Positions 1 through 8,786 of a stretch of 64,000 nt of DNA are shown piece after piece. Source of the DNA: JASTVH01 sp042862465 (GTDB taxonomy: Bacteria; Pseudomonadota; Gammaproteobacteria; Pseudomonadales; Oleiphilaceae); NCBI GenBank assembly GCA_042862465.1, contig JASTVH010000006.1:186001-250000 (forward strand). Reading direction: 5' to 3'. The position numbers and the translations under genes were made by a program. Every line of letters starts with the position of its first letter. Positions within the stretch are counted from its first letter, which is position 1. Under the pieces are notes generated by a model, which worked only from the letters and a program-made list of their open reading frames with translations, did not search any database and was not told the origin of the DNA.

Positions 1-2
1 TC

Positions 3-296
3 GGTGGAGGGCTGGCGATCTGGTCGGCCTGGGTGGCCGGCACCGCTATCGGGGCCTATTTTGGCGCGGCTTTTGAGGAGCCCGAGCGATTCGGTCTGGA
101 CATGGTCCTGGGGTGTTTCCTGTTTGCCATGGCGCTGGGGTCGCGGAAAACACCCCGGACCCTGGTGACCTGGGGTGTGGCCGCGGTCACCGCCTTGATT
201 GCCAAGGTCTGGCTGCCGCCTCACACCCATGTGGTGGCGGGCGCTATTGCCGGTGGCCTGGTGGGCGCATTCTGGCTGGAAGGAGAGCAGGCATGA
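3..296 (+). CDS. azlC: AzlC-family branched-chain amino acid exporter, large subunit (5' truncated)
   Basis: The reading frame is open from the first bases of the window, so only the C-terminal 97 residues are present. They are hydrophobic, with about three membrane segments (WSAWVAGTAIGAYFGAAF, a Gly/Ala-rich middle, AGAIAGGLVGAFW), as in the C-terminal part of AzlC/YgaZ proteins. The stop overlaps the start of the next gene (ATGA, 293-296), the usual azlC-azlD arrangement. AzlCD pairs are inner-membrane exporters linked to branched-chain amino acids or their analogues. Family assignment relies on the pairing with AzlD and on the residue pattern; substrate is inferred. Confidence 0.8.
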   Translation, partial: GGGLAIWSAWVAGTAIGAYFGAAFEEPERFGLDMVLGCFLFAMALGSRKTPRTLVTWGVAAVTALIAKVWLPPHTHVVAGAIAGGLVGAFWLEGEQA

Positions 297-607
297 ACCT
301 GTCACCGGAAGGCTGGGGGGTTGTCGTGCTCATTGCGGTGATGACGGTGGTAACCCTGGTGACCCGTTTCGCCGGCCCTTTCATCATGTCCTATTTCACC
401 ATCAATCGGCGGCTGGAAAGCTTTATCAACAGTATGGCCGGCTCGGTGCTGATCGCCCTGATTGCTCCCATGGCGCTTGAAGGTGACTGGGGCGCACGGC
501 TGGCGCTTTTGGCAACGGCTGTGGTCATGCTGACGCTCCGCAAGCCCCTGCCGTCGATTGCGGCCGGGATTGCCACCGCCGCGATCACCCGTCTGTTGAT
601 GGGCTGA
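293..607 (+). CDS. azlD: AzlD-family branched-chain amino acid transport subunit
   Basis: This 104-residue protein has four predicted membrane segments and the typical small-subunit layout: a first helix around residues 8-25, the segment TRFAGPFIM, then two helices near the C-terminus. The ATG overlaps the azlC stop by 4 bp, so translation is probably coupled. The size matches AzlD/YgaH, the partner of the AzlC permease. A longer in-frame reading from 113 would run inside azlC and is not needed. The 3' end overlaps the convergent hydrolase gene by 23 bp. Confidence 0.85.
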   Translation: MNLSPEGWGVVVLIAVMTVVTLVTRFAGPFIMSYFTINRRLESFINSMAGSVLIALIAPMALEGDWGARLALLATAVVMLTLRKPLPSIAAGIATAAITRLLMG

Positions 608-1496
608 AGATCTCTCTCAGGATGCGGATAAAGCGCAAGGGTTGATCCACAAACGGCACATGGCCACTGCGCTCCATCATCACCAATCGGGCATCCGGCA
701 TCGCCCGCTGCATGGCCACCTGGCCCTGCCAGGGATACATCTCCGAACGTCGCCCCACCATGATGGTGGAGGGTGTCTCCACCTGCGGCAGCAGAGGGCG
801 CAGATCGTAATTGAGATTCAGGTAGGCATTGACGTGCTGGAGCAGGGTATACCAGCTCTCCATGGGCAGAAACTGGTGCGCCAGCGCCGGTGTCCTCAGC
901 AACCGGTGGGCTCCCTGTTTAAGCCAGTCCTTGCTCATGGCCGTGGCCGCAAAGCGGGCGAACTCTTCGTAGAAGTAGCTTTGGTATGTTTGCGGCAGTG
1001 ATTCGAAGGATGTTTCCGGGGAAAAGTGCCTGAACTCTTCCAGCAACGCATACCATCGCTGCAGACGAAGCGGGCCCTCGGCACCGAACAACCCCCATTG
1101 CCAGTCCGGCCCGTTCAACACGCAGGGAGCCTGGTCGATATGCAGGTAGTGACGAACATGGCGGCCGCCGGTGCGATGGAGGAACTGAAGTGCGGTCAGT
1201 GCGCCGAGGGAAATCCCGGCAAGGTAGACCGGGGGATGCCCGTAATGGGCGAGGATGCTTTCCAGATCGCGGCTGTGGCTGGTCAGGACGCAGGATTCGC
1301 TGCAGGTCAGGCGGCTGGAGCGTCCAAAGCCCCTCAAGTCGGGCATCACAAACCGGTAGCGACCGAGCAGTGGGGTGATGATCGGTAGCCAGTGTCGGCT
1401 GTCCATGCCAAAGCCGTGAACCAGCAAGACCATGGGCCCCTTGCCCAGGGTGCGGACATAGAGTGACTGGTGATCATGGGTCTCGATATAGGGCAT
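585..1496 (-). CDS. Alpha/beta-fold hydrolase
   Basis: The 303-residue protein has a complete alpha/beta-hydrolase signature. The oxyanion-hole motif HGFG lies at residues 27-30, the nucleophile elbow GISLG places the serine at 96, and the catalytic histidine is in SGHVPF (H279). The acid is probably in the stretch GRRSEMYP before it. There is no signal peptide, so it is cytoplasmic. The substrate cannot be told from sequence; such enzymes include esterases, haloalkane dehalogenase-like and lactone hydrolases. It lies between azlCD and a divergently transcribed short-chain dehydrogenase 50-80 bp away, so the two may share a regulatory region. Confidence 0.85.
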   Translation of the reverse strand: MPYIETHDHQSLYVRTLGKGPMVLLVHGFGMDSRHWLPIITPLLGRYRFVMPDLRGFGRSSRLTCSESCVLTSHSRDLESILAHYGHPPVYLAGISLGALTALQFLHRTGGRHVRHYLHIDQAPCVLNGPDWQWGLFGAEGPLRLQRWYALLEEFRHFSPETSFESLPQTYQSYFYEEFARFAATAMSKDWLKQGAHRLLRTPALAHQFLPMESWYTLLQHVNAYLNLNYDLRPLLPQVETPSTIMVGRRSEMYPWQGQVAMQRAMPDARLVMMERSGHVPFVDQPLRFIRILREIFSPSTDG

Positions 1497-1579
1497 TCGG
1501 GACTCGCTCTTAACAGCTGCAACGGGGCGTTCGTGCTATCTAGTGTAAGGTGATAGAAAAACAAAAGGCGAGTCGAAGC

Positions 1580-2380
1580 ATGATGAAGACAGTTGTTATC
1601 ACGGGTGCCTCCAGCGGTATCGGGGAGTCCGCCGCCTACCTGTTGGCAGCAAAGGGCTATCAGGTGGCCCTGATTGCGCGCCGGGCGGAGGAGCTGCAGC
1701 GCGTTCGGGCGCGGATCCGGGAGCAGGGTGGTGAATGCCGGCTCTATCCCTGCGACATCACCGATCGTGACGCGACCCGGGCGGTCGTGGATCAGCTGCT
1801 GGCCGATCATGGGCGCATCGATGCCCTGGTGAATAACGCTGCCCATTCCATCCGTCGACCCATCGTGAAATCCCTGGACCGGCTCCACGACTACGAGCGC
1901 ACGATTCACCTCAATTACCTGGCGCCGGTGGATCTGACGCTCAAACTGCTGCCGCATTTCCTGGCGCAGGGGAGCGGCCATGTGGTGAACATATCGAGCC
2001 TCTCCACCCTGGTGCCAATCCCGCTCTTTTCAGCCTACCTGGCCAGCAAGAGTGCTCTGGAGTCCTTTACCCGCTCCCTCAATGCCGAACTGAACAGCCA
2101 GGGCATCAGCGGCACTGTGGTTCACTTTCCGATGGTGCGTACCCCCATGTCCGGTCGCACGCGGATCTATCAGCACATGCCCATGATGGACGTCGACCGG
2201 GCCGCTGGGTGGATTCTCAAAGCGTTGGAGAAAAAGCCTGCGCGAATCGTCGGGCCGCTGGGCAGATTGGGCGGTGCGGTCATGGGGCTGATGCCCGGTG
2301 CCGCCACGCGCTGGTCACAGCCGGGTTTCCGGCTCATGGACCGTGTCCTGGAGCAGCGCGCACGCAAGACGGATCAATGA
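1580..2380 (+). CDS. Short-chain dehydrogenase/reductase (SDR)
   Basis: A classical SDR of about 266 residues. It starts with the NAD(P)-binding motif TGASSGIG, has NNA in the middle, the active-site serine in NISSLS and the catalytic pair in YLASK. The start at 1580 (tandem ATGATG) is preferred over an upstream GTG at 1550 because the Rossmann strand follows at once and a purine-rich AAGGCGAG lies just upstream. The C-terminal extension is basic and hydrophobic, which suggests a lipid-like substrate or membrane contact. Substrate unknown. The last 7 bases overlap the convergent pqiC gene. Confidence 0.85.
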   Translation: MMKTVVITGASSGIGESAAYLLAAKGYQVALIARRAEELQRVRARIREQGGECRLYPCDITDRDATRAVVDQLLADHGRIDALVNNAAHSIRRPIVKSLDRLHDYERTIHLNYLAPVDLTLKLLPHFLAQGSGHVVNISSLSTLVPIPLFSAYLASKSALESFTRSLNAELNSQGISGTVVHFPMVRTPMSGRTRIYQHMPMMDVDRAAGWILKALEKKPARIVGPLGRLGGAVMGLMPGAATRWSQPGFRLMDRVLEQRARKTDQ

Positions 2381-2973
2381 GGTTGACGGCTTTCCAAGGT
2401 CTCCGCCAGCTGCCGTGCGATACCCGCCATGACGCTGTGCCAGCCTTCCGATAGCCTGGTCACCAGGGCATCGTAACCGTCGCGCTCAATCGGAATTCGG
2501 CGGTTGAAGCTGGCCTTCATTACCACCTGTCCCTTTTGGGTATCCAGCAGTAGCCATTCCCCTTCAATCACCGCCTGCCCGTCATAGTGTCCCTGGAACC
2601 GGTAGACCCGGGTGCGCAGCTCATAGCGGGTGGCATCGCTGCGGCGCGGCGCCAGTAACACCGTGACGTCCTTCAGACTCCGTGAAAGCATGCGGTAGAG
2701 CTGGCTCTCCAGTTGCGACTGCAGGGGTTCGGCCCAGCGGTGCTGGCCGGCATGCACAATCTGGTTGTCGCTGGTCTGCATCACCAGGCCGGATTCGTTG
2801 AGCAGGTCGGCCAGTTCGATGGGCGCGACACCCAGCACCGGGGCATCGGGGTCGAATGGGGCGGGCGGTTCATACGCCGGCCCGCTGAGCAGATAGGTGT
2901 GCACCTCTGGAGCGGGCTGACTGGCGCAGCCCCAGAGAATGAGGGTCAGAATGATCAGGAGGATCTGTTTCAT
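2374..2973 (-). CDS. pqiC: PqiC-like outer-membrane lipoprotein of the Pqi lipid transport system
   Basis: The 199-residue product begins with a lipoprotein signal ending in LILWGC, so cysteine 16 would be lipidated. The mature part matches the PqiC/YmbA (former DUF330) type: a short Pro-rich linker, an early TYLL motif and a mixed alpha/beta body. PqiC is the outer-membrane partner of the tunnel-forming MCE protein PqiB in moving lipids between the membranes. The start overlaps the end of pqiB by 4 bp. It is the last gene of a pqiA-pqiB-pqiC operon on the minus strand. Confidence 0.88.
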   Translation of the reverse strand: MKQILLIILTLILWGCASQPAPEVHTYLLSGPAYEPPAPFDPDAPVLGVAPIELADLLNESGLVMQTSDNQIVHAGQHRWAEPLQSQLESQLYRMLSRSLKDVTVLLAPRRSDATRYELRTRVYRFQGHYDGQAVIEGEWLLLDTQKGQVVMKASFNRRIPIERDGYDALVTRLSEGWHSVMAGIARQLAETLESRQPH

Positions 2974-4616
2974 TGTGTCGCTCTCGGCACTGGATCCTTG
3001 TCGGGTTCGCTGCCAAAAATGAGGGCCTGGGGCCGTCGGCGAAGGGTTTCGGCCAGCGGGCGTACGTCATTGAGAACTTCATTGAGCTTGTTGAGCACGC
3101 GGATCAGCTTGTCATGGGTGGGTGAACCGGCCTGGTAGGCATCCAGGGTGGTGCGCAGGTCTTCCAGAGCTGCACGCATGTTCTTGGGCAGATCCTCCTT
3201 GTTGGCATCCTTGAGCAGGCGGTCCAGCTTTTCCATGGCTGCGCCGCCGCGTTTGAGGCTCGATGTGGTGGTCGCCAGGGTTGCGTCGAGGGACTCCGAC
3301 AGCCCCTGCCAGTCCACGGCGTTCAGCTGGTTGACCAGGTGCAGGACCCGCTCCTGCAAATGTGAGAAGCCGCTGGGCTGGCTGGGGAACACGGTATAGG
3401 GGCCCAGTGTCTGCTGACTGTATTGCTGGGGGTCGTCCTGCATCTCCACGGCCACGTACATGGCGCCTGTGAGCAGGTTGCCCGGCCGAACAGACGCGCG
3501 CAAGCCGCGTTCGAACAGCTCTTTCATCCGCTCGCGCCATTCATCCAGGGTCTGTTCCGGCCAGTTGTCCTGGACCCGTTGGGGCTCGAAGGCGATCAGC
3601 ACCGGAATCTTGAAGGAGCCCAGCTTGCGGGTGTTAACGTCTGCATTGAAAAACGGGACCTTTTTGACGGTGCCGATACGGATCCCGCGAAATGAAACCG
3701 GGGCCCCCTCGTTCAGCCCCCGCACCGAGTCTTCCACCAGCATGACGTACTCGATTTCCTCGTCGTAACGATCCTGCAGGGCGGCATAGCGGGAGGCGTA
3801 CAGCCGGAATGTGGCGCCGGGCGATACCGGGCCACCCTCGCGGACGCCGTCCGGTTGCCCGAAGGTGATGCCGCCGCCCAGGATGCTTTCCAGGGATTTC
3901 ATCTCCACACTCAACCCCTCGGATGTCACGTTCAGGCTGAGTCCGGAACGATTCCAGAACTGTGTGGTATCCGAGACCAGCCTGGCGTAGGGATCTTCTA
4001 TAAACACCCCATAATGCATTTTGCGGCTGTTGGCGTCGAAGTTGGCGGTGTCAATCTGGCCCACGGTCTGGCCCTGGTATATCACTGGATCACCGGGGTT
4101 GAGGGCGGCATCGAGATCACTGGTGAGCTGGAGTGATAGCCCGGCTACGCCCTGTTGCGTGACCGGGGGTTGTTCCAGCACCTGAAATCGGCTGCTGGTC
4201 TGACTGGCATTGCCAGGTTGCATCTGGATATAGGGGCCCGAAAGGATGGTGTTCAGGCCACTGATACCGCGCCGTCCGATGCGTGGTTTCACCACCCAGA
4301 ACTTGGAATCCTCTTTCAACAGGCGATGCGTGCCGGGGTTCATCTGGACCTCGGCGATGGCGCCATTGAAGTCGTCCGACAGGCGAACGTTTTCGACCCG
4401 GCCAACTTCCACATTGCGTACCTTTACCGTGGTCTTGCCGCCTTCCACCCCCTCGGCGTTGTCCAGTTCGAGGGTGATTTGGGGGCCGCGGGTCAGGATG
4501 CTCTGGTACAGCAGCCAACCGCCTACGAATGCTGCGGCCAGGGGAATCAGCCAGACCGGCGAGATGCCCAGTGACTTCGGGGGCCTTGTCTTGGCTTCGC
4601 TTAAATCGTCGCTCAT
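2970..4616 (-). CDS. pqiB: PqiB, MCE-domain intermembrane lipid transport protein
   Basis: This 548-residue protein has one N-terminal membrane helix (about residues 19-40, SPVWLIPLAAAFVGGWLLY) and three MCE/MlaD-type domains at roughly 45-150, 165-270 and 285-400. A helical region with amphipathic heptads follows. In E. coli, PqiB forms a hexameric periplasmic tube with a central needle made from this C-terminal region. Length and domain count match the family. It lies 6 bp downstream of pqiA and overlaps pqiC, so the three genes should be co-transcribed and co-translated. Confidence 0.92.
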   Translation of the reverse strand: MSDDLSEAKTRPPKSLGISPVWLIPLAAAFVGGWLLYQSILTRGPQITLELDNAEGVEGGKTTVKVRNVEVGRVENVRLSDDFNGAIAEVQMNPGTHRLLKEDSKFWVVKPRIGRRGISGLNTILSGPYIQMQPGNASQTSSRFQVLEQPPVTQQGVAGLSLQLTSDLDAALNPGDPVIYQGQTVGQIDTANFDANSRKMHYGVFIEDPYARLVSDTTQFWNRSGLSLNVTSEGLSVEMKSLESILGGGITFGQPDGVREGGPVSPGATFRLYASRYAALQDRYDEEIEYVMLVEDSVRGLNEGAPVSFRGIRIGTVKKVPFFNADVNTRKLGSFKIPVLIAFEPQRVQDNWPEQTLDEWRERMKELFERGLRASVRPGNLLTGAMYVAVEMQDDPQQYSQQTLGPYTVFPSQPSGFSHLQERVLHLVNQLNAVDWQGLSESLDATLATTTSSLKRGGAAMEKLDRLLKDANKEDLPKNMRAALEDLRTTLDAYQAGSPTHDKLIRVLNKLNEVLNDVRPLAETLRRRPQALIFGSEPDKDPVPRATQ

Positions 4617-4622
4617 TTCGGG

Positions 4623-5861
4623 TCAGGCTCCGTCATTGCGCCAAAGCGATCGGGGATCAAAGGTAATGGCCGCCACCATGGTGATGATAACGACACCGGC
4701 AAACGACATGGCCGCCGGTCCGGGATAGATGGACATGAGTTCGCCGGCGTGAATCAGGGCCACGAGTACGGCCACCACGAATACATCGATCATGGACCAG
4801 CGTCCAATCAGTTCGGTCACACGGTACAGCCGCATGGTGGCTGAATGCTGGCTGCCGCGGTGTCCGCCGGACTTCCAGGTCAGCCAGCCCAGCGCCAGCA
4901 CCTTGGCAATCGGAATCACGATGCTGGCCAGGAAAATGATCAGCGCGATGGGCCAGGATCCGCTCTCTATCAGCTGCAGCACGCCGCCGATAATCGTGGA
5001 TGGGGAGCTCTCACCGAACTTCACCACCTGCATGATCGGATAGGCATTGGCCGGAATGTACAGTATCGCCGCTGTTAGCAGTAGTGCCCAAGTGAATTGC
5101 CGACGGTCGATCGAGCGGCCCGGATGATGATAGCCGCAACGGGTGCAGCGGTGGTCGCCGGCATCGCGGAAGAGGGCGCGACAGGCGTGGCAAAGGGCTA
5201 TGCCCTGTTCCGCTGCTGTCCGGCCCGGTTCTGCCGCTACCGGCTCGGGCGGCCCCAGGAAATGATCCCACAGCTTTTTTCGGTCGGTGCTGTTGACCGT
5301 CACCATCAGGGCAAGGGAATAGGCGACGAACAGGAAGAAGGCGGGGCCCAGGGAAATCTCCGCCATTGAGACAATCTTGATCAGGCTCACCAGAACACCG
5401 ATGACGAACACGTCGGTCATCATCCAGGGTTCGATGGGGGTCAGCCATAGCGCCAGGGTGTGCTGGCCGGTAAAGGAACGCTTCAGGAGAACCCCCAGCT
5501 GGAGACAGGCCAGCGCCATGAGGTAGAAGAGTGGCAGCAGTACGGTGGTCAGCAGCACCAGCAGGGCAAGGACCGAGTAGCCGCTGGTCAGCAGCCCCCC
5601 GGCGGTATCGAGGAGGGCGATGCTGTGCTCGATGCCGCGGGATTCGAAGCGTATGAATTCAAAGGGGAGCGAGAAAAACAGCAGTATCAGGGTGGTGAAT
5701 GTCCAGGCCAGGGTCCGTTGACCGGAGTGGTTCTGGTTCCTGCAGATCTGATGACCGCAGCGCGGGCACAGGGCGGAGCCGCCACGAGGTAGGGGCGGGA
5801 TCCGCATGACCCAGTCACATTGATCACAGACCGCGATCCCTGCTGCTGCGCTTTCTGCCAT
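4623..5861 (-). CDS. pqiA: PqiA, integral membrane subunit of the Pqi system
   Basis: The 412-residue protein is made of two similar halves, each with a cytoplasmic zinc-ribbon followed by about four membrane helices. The first ribbon has C12/C15 and C32/C35; the second (around residues 221-243) has CHAC and CTRC. This double PqiA-domain architecture is that of E. coli PqiA, the inner-membrane partner of PqiB. It is first in the operon. In enterobacteria the operon responds to paraquat-type redox stress through SoxRS; no SoxS-like site was recognised here. Confidence 0.92.
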   Translation of the reverse strand: MAESAAAGIAVCDQCDWVMRIPPLPRGGSALCPRCGHQICRNQNHSGQRTLAWTFTTLILLFFSLPFEFIRFESRGIEHSIALLDTAGGLLTSGYSVLALLVLLTTVLLPLFYLMALACLQLGVLLKRSFTGQHTLALWLTPIEPWMMTDVFVIGVLVSLIKIVSMAEISLGPAFFLFVAYSLALMVTVNSTDRKKLWDHFLGPPEPVAAEPGRTAAEQGIALCHACRALFRDAGDHRCTRCGYHHPGRSIDRRQFTWALLLTAAILYIPANAYPIMQVVKFGESSPSTIIGGVLQLIESGSWPIALIIFLASIVIPIAKVLALGWLTWKSGGHRGSQHSATMRLYRVTELIGRWSMIDVFVVAVLVALIHAGELMSIYPGPAAMSFAGVVIITMVAAITFDPRSLWRNDGA

Positions 5862-5937
5862 AGGCGCTTTTCCCTGCCTGAACTTCGGGTGAAGCGGGAG
5901 AGCTCGGGGGCCGGCGTGAACCTTTCACCGAATCGGA

Positions 5938-6705
5938 TTAGCTTCGATTCTCCCTCGCTTTCTTGATCCTATCATAGGCATTGGTGATTTCCCGGGTACG
6001 CTCCTCCGCCATTTCCCGCATGCTCTCGGGCATGCCCTTGCTGGCCAGCTTGTCCGGATGATTCTGGCTCATCAGTCGGCGGTAGGCTTTCTTAAGCTCA
6101 TGGTCGCTGGCATCGGGCGATACGCCCAGCGAGCGATAGGCGTCCTCCAGCGAGCTGGCACTCTCGGTCGGGCCGCCCTTACGCGCGCGACGGAAGAGTG
6201 CTTCGATCTGCTCGATTTCCGGCTCCGACAGCCCCAGCACACGGGCAATATGCAGGAGCATGCTGTGCTCTGAAGGATGGATCTCGCCGTCGGCCGCAAC
6301 GGCGGAAACCTGTACCTGAATGAATAGTTGCAACAGGGCCCGCTGGCCCCGGGTGACTTGCAACAGGGCCCGGAGTTCCGCGTCCAGATCGAAATCGGGT
6401 GATTTGCCGCGACGGAAGGCAGCCTTTGCGGCATCCCGTTGCTGGGCGTTGAGGTGCATCCGGTCGAAGACGGTTTCCGCTGCCCGGATCTCATCTTCGG
6501 TCACCTGACCGTCGGCCTTGCACAGGGCACCCATGACGGCAAAGGTGGATTCCAGAAACTGTGACTGCACCCGACCAATGGCGCCAGTCAGGCTTTCGCG
6601 TACTTTTTTGCTGATCCAGTAGCCGATAAGGCCACCAATAATCAGGCCCGGAAGGCGGGCCACGGTATAGCCGACGATGGCGGCGAAAAGAACTATTAAT
6701 GGCAT
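5938..6705 (-). CDS. djlA: DjlA-like membrane-anchored J-domain co-chaperone
   Basis: The 255-residue protein has a Gly-rich N-terminal membrane helix (residues 3-27), a TerB-like helical domain with acidic metal-binding-type turns such as CKADGQVTEDE (about 60-70), and a C-terminal J domain with the essential HPD tripeptide in QNHPDKL. This order is that of DjlA, which stimulates DnaK at the inner membrane and affects envelope stress signalling. It is divergent from the wax ester synthase and close to pqiABC. E. coli DjlA has 271 residues, so length is near normal. Confidence 0.88.
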   Translation of the reverse strand: MPLIVLFAAIVGYTVARLPGLIIGGLIGYWISKKVRESLTGAIGRVQSQFLESTFAVMGALCKADGQVTEDEIRAAETVFDRMHLNAQQRDAAKAAFRRGKSPDFDLDAELRALLQVTRGQRALLQLFIQVQVSAVAADGEIHPSEHSMLLHIARVLGLSEPEIEQIEALFRRARKGGPTESASSLEDAYRSLGVSPDASDHELKKAYRRLMSQNHPDKLASKGMPESMREMAEERTREITNAYDRIKKARENRS

Positions 6706-6921
6706 GGGGTCTATCTACGGTTTCCGCTGATCTTTGTGCGACATGTTCCCGTGGGAGCGATGAGCTGCAAATACTGACAGGCGGCGGAGCTTGCCGCAAT
6801 ATTTGCTGCAGGCGTCACACAGTCGGCAGCATAATGCGCCCGGTTCGCGTTAGAATGGCACGCTCAAGGAATCCATAATAAAGGGTACGATCGCTCACGT
6901 ACCGCCCCTCAGGAGTCAACA

Positions 6922-8352
6922 ATGAAAAGAATCAGTACGCTGGATGCGGCCTGGCTTGCTGTCGAGTCTGAAGACACCCCCATGCATGTCGGGAATCTGC
7001 AAATCTTTTCCCTGCCCGACAACGCGCCGGAGACGTTCCTGCGCGATATGGTGGACCGCATGAAAGCGGATTGCGAAGTGGTCCCGCCCTGGAACAACAA
7101 GTTGCTTCATCCAGGGCACCTCGGGCGCATTGTGGCGCCGGTCTGGAAGCGGGACGACAAGATCGACCTGGATTACCATGTCCGTCATTCCGCGTTGCCG
7201 CGTCCGGGCAGTGAGCGGGAGCTGGGGGTGCTGGTTTCCCGACTGCATTCCCATCCGCTGGACTTCTCACGGCCTCTGTGGGAATGCCATATCATCGAGG
7301 GGCTGGAGAACAACCGGTTTGCGCTCTATACCAAGATGCATCACTCGCTGATCGATGGAATCAGCGGTGTACGTCTGATGCAGCGGGTTCTGTCGAAGGA
7401 TCCCAACCAGACCAACATGTTGGCACCCTGGTCGATCGGCCCGCAGCGGAAAGTCCGGGACGAGGAGGCCAGTGTCACCTCGGTGCAGGGGGCCATTGCC
7501 CATCTGGTGGATGCCCTCAAGCTGCAGGCCAATTCCGTTCCCAAGCTTGTGGGGGCGCTGGGGCGTCTGGTACAGGCGGCAGTGCAGGACCGGGACCGCC
7601 TGGCGGCCCCCTTCGTCGGCCCCAGCTCCATCATCAACGGCCGGGTCACCGGGCAGCGGCGGTTTGCCACCCAGCACTATGAACTGGACCGCCTCAAGAA
7701 CCTGGCCAAGCTGGCGGACGCCTCCCTGAACGACGTTGTGCTCTATCTCTGCGGTACCGCATTGCGCCGGTTCCTGCTGGAACAGAAATCCCTGCCTGAC
7801 GAGCCACTGACTGCCGGTATCCCAGTGAATGTGCGCCCGGCAGATGACGACGGTACCGGCACCGCCATCAGCTTCATGATCGCCAGTCTGGCAACCGATG
7901 AAGCCGACCCGCTGCAGCGTCTGGCGACGATCAAGGATTCCACCCGCACCGCCAAGGCCCATCTGCAAAGCCTGCCGCGTAGCGCGTTGACCCAGTACAC
8001 CATGCTGATGATGTCGCCCTATATCCTGCAGCTGATCAGTGGCCTGGGTGGGCGTATGCGTCCGGTGTTCAACGTCACCATCTCCAATGTGCCGGGGCCG
8101 GAGGAGCCTTTGTATTACGAAGGCGCGCGCCTTGAGGCCATGTACCCGGTATCGCTGATCGCCAATGGCGGCGCACTCAACATCACCTGCCTGAGCTACG
8201 CCGGCTCCCTGAACTTCGGCTACACCGGCTGCCGCGATACCTTGCCCAGCATGCAGCGTCTGGCGGTGTATACCGGTGAGGCGTTGGATGAGATGGAAGG
8301 GGTGCTCAAGAGCAAGACCAAAGGGAAGGGACAGCGCAAGAAGCGGGCGTAA
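6922..8352 (+). CDS. Wax ester synthase / diacylglycerol acyltransferase (WS/DGAT)
   Basis: A 476-residue bifunctional acyltransferase of the WS/DGAT family, which condenses acyl-CoA with fatty alcohols or diacylglycerol to make storage wax esters or triacylglycerol. The catalytic HHxxxDG motif is complete (H140, H141, D145, G146), and the family's C-terminal motif is visible in FNVTISNVPGPEEPLYYEGA. The sequence strongly resembles my recollection of the second wax synthase (WS2) of Marinobacter. The start is fixed by AGGAG a few bases upstream. The C-terminus ends in a Lys/Arg-rich tail. This is a main clue to the host genus. Confidence 0.93.
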   Translation: MKRISTLDAAWLAVESEDTPMHVGNLQIFSLPDNAPETFLRDMVDRMKADCEVVPPWNNKLLHPGHLGRIVAPVWKRDDKIDLDYHVRHSALPRPGSERELGVLVSRLHSHPLDFSRPLWECHIIEGLENNRFALYTKMHHSLIDGISGVRLMQRVLSKDPNQTNMLAPWSIGPQRKVRDEEASVTSVQGAIAHLVDALKLQANSVPKLVGALGRLVQAAVQDRDRLAAPFVGPSSIINGRVTGQRRFATQHYELDRLKNLAKLADASLNDVVLYLCGTALRRFLLEQKSLPDEPLTAGIPVNVRPADDDGTGTAISFMIASLATDEADPLQRLATIKDSTRTAKAHLQSLPRSALTQYTMLMMSPYILQLISGLGGRMRPVFNVTISNVPGPEEPLYYEGARLEAMYPVSLIANGGALNITCLSYAGSLNFGYTGCRDTLPSMQRLAVYTGEALDEMEGVLKSKTKGKGQRKKRA

Positions 8353-8522
8353 AAAATTGGTGGCTTTTACTCCGCAGCCAATAATTGTGTCATATTCGTC
8401 TCCGCGGGCATGACGACTGGGGCAAGCCGGTATCGTAGATACCATCTGTCTGAGGGTTCCTCAATCGTTAGGTCCGAGCGGATGCGCCGTTGTTCAGGAC
8501 ACTCGCACCGTACTCGATACCC

Positions 8523-8609
8523 GTCATCCCCGCGTAGGCGGGGATCCAGGGCGTTTTGCATCCAGTTGAGGTGGTTGCCGCTCTGGATACCCGCCTGCGC
8601 GGGTATGAC
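8523..8609. repeat. Paired inverted palindromic intergenic repeats (REP-like)
   Basis: Two copies of a roughly 28-bp palindromic unit lie in opposite orientation at 8523-8550 and 8582-8609. Each has a GC-rich stem of the type cccgcgtaggcgggg or cccgcctgcgcggg, bounded by gtcat and ccag. Such units are common dispersed extragenic palindromes in proteobacteria. As RNA each could form its own hairpin or the pair a larger one. They lie downstream of the wax ester synthase gene. Confidence 0.75.
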
Positions 8610-8630
8610 GGTTGGGAGAAAGTCATGCAC

Positions 8631-8712
8631 CGTAGGTTGGGCTGACGCAGGAAGCCCAACATGCGGCCAGGTGCGGCTTCTGTTGGGCTTCGCAGGCTCA
8701 GCCCAACCTACG
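8631..8712. repeat. Inverted repeat with cgtaggttgggct / agcccaacctacg arms
   Basis: An imperfect inverted repeat: the left arm at 8631-8662 starts cgtaggttgggctga, and the right arm at 8681-8712 ends tcagcccaacctacg, each also containing aagcccaaca or its complement. This second repeat family sits directly beside the REP-like pair. It is non-coding and probably a dispersed genomic repeat. Confidence 0.7.
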
Positions 8713-8734
8713 TTGCTGCCAACCGTTCACCCAC

Positions 8735-8765
8735 AAAAAAGCCCCGCACAAGGCGGGGCTTTTTT
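8735..8765 (-). terminator. Rho-independent terminator for aceA (probably bidirectional)
   Basis: A strong hairpin with arms agccccgc (8740-8747) and gcggggct (8753-8760) is flanked by A and T runs on both sides, so it can end transcription from either strand. It lies 22 bp beyond the aceA stop and about 380 bp beyond the wax ester synthase stop. Confidence 0.88.
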
Positions 8766-8786
8766 GGTCTGGTAAAGCTACACCAA

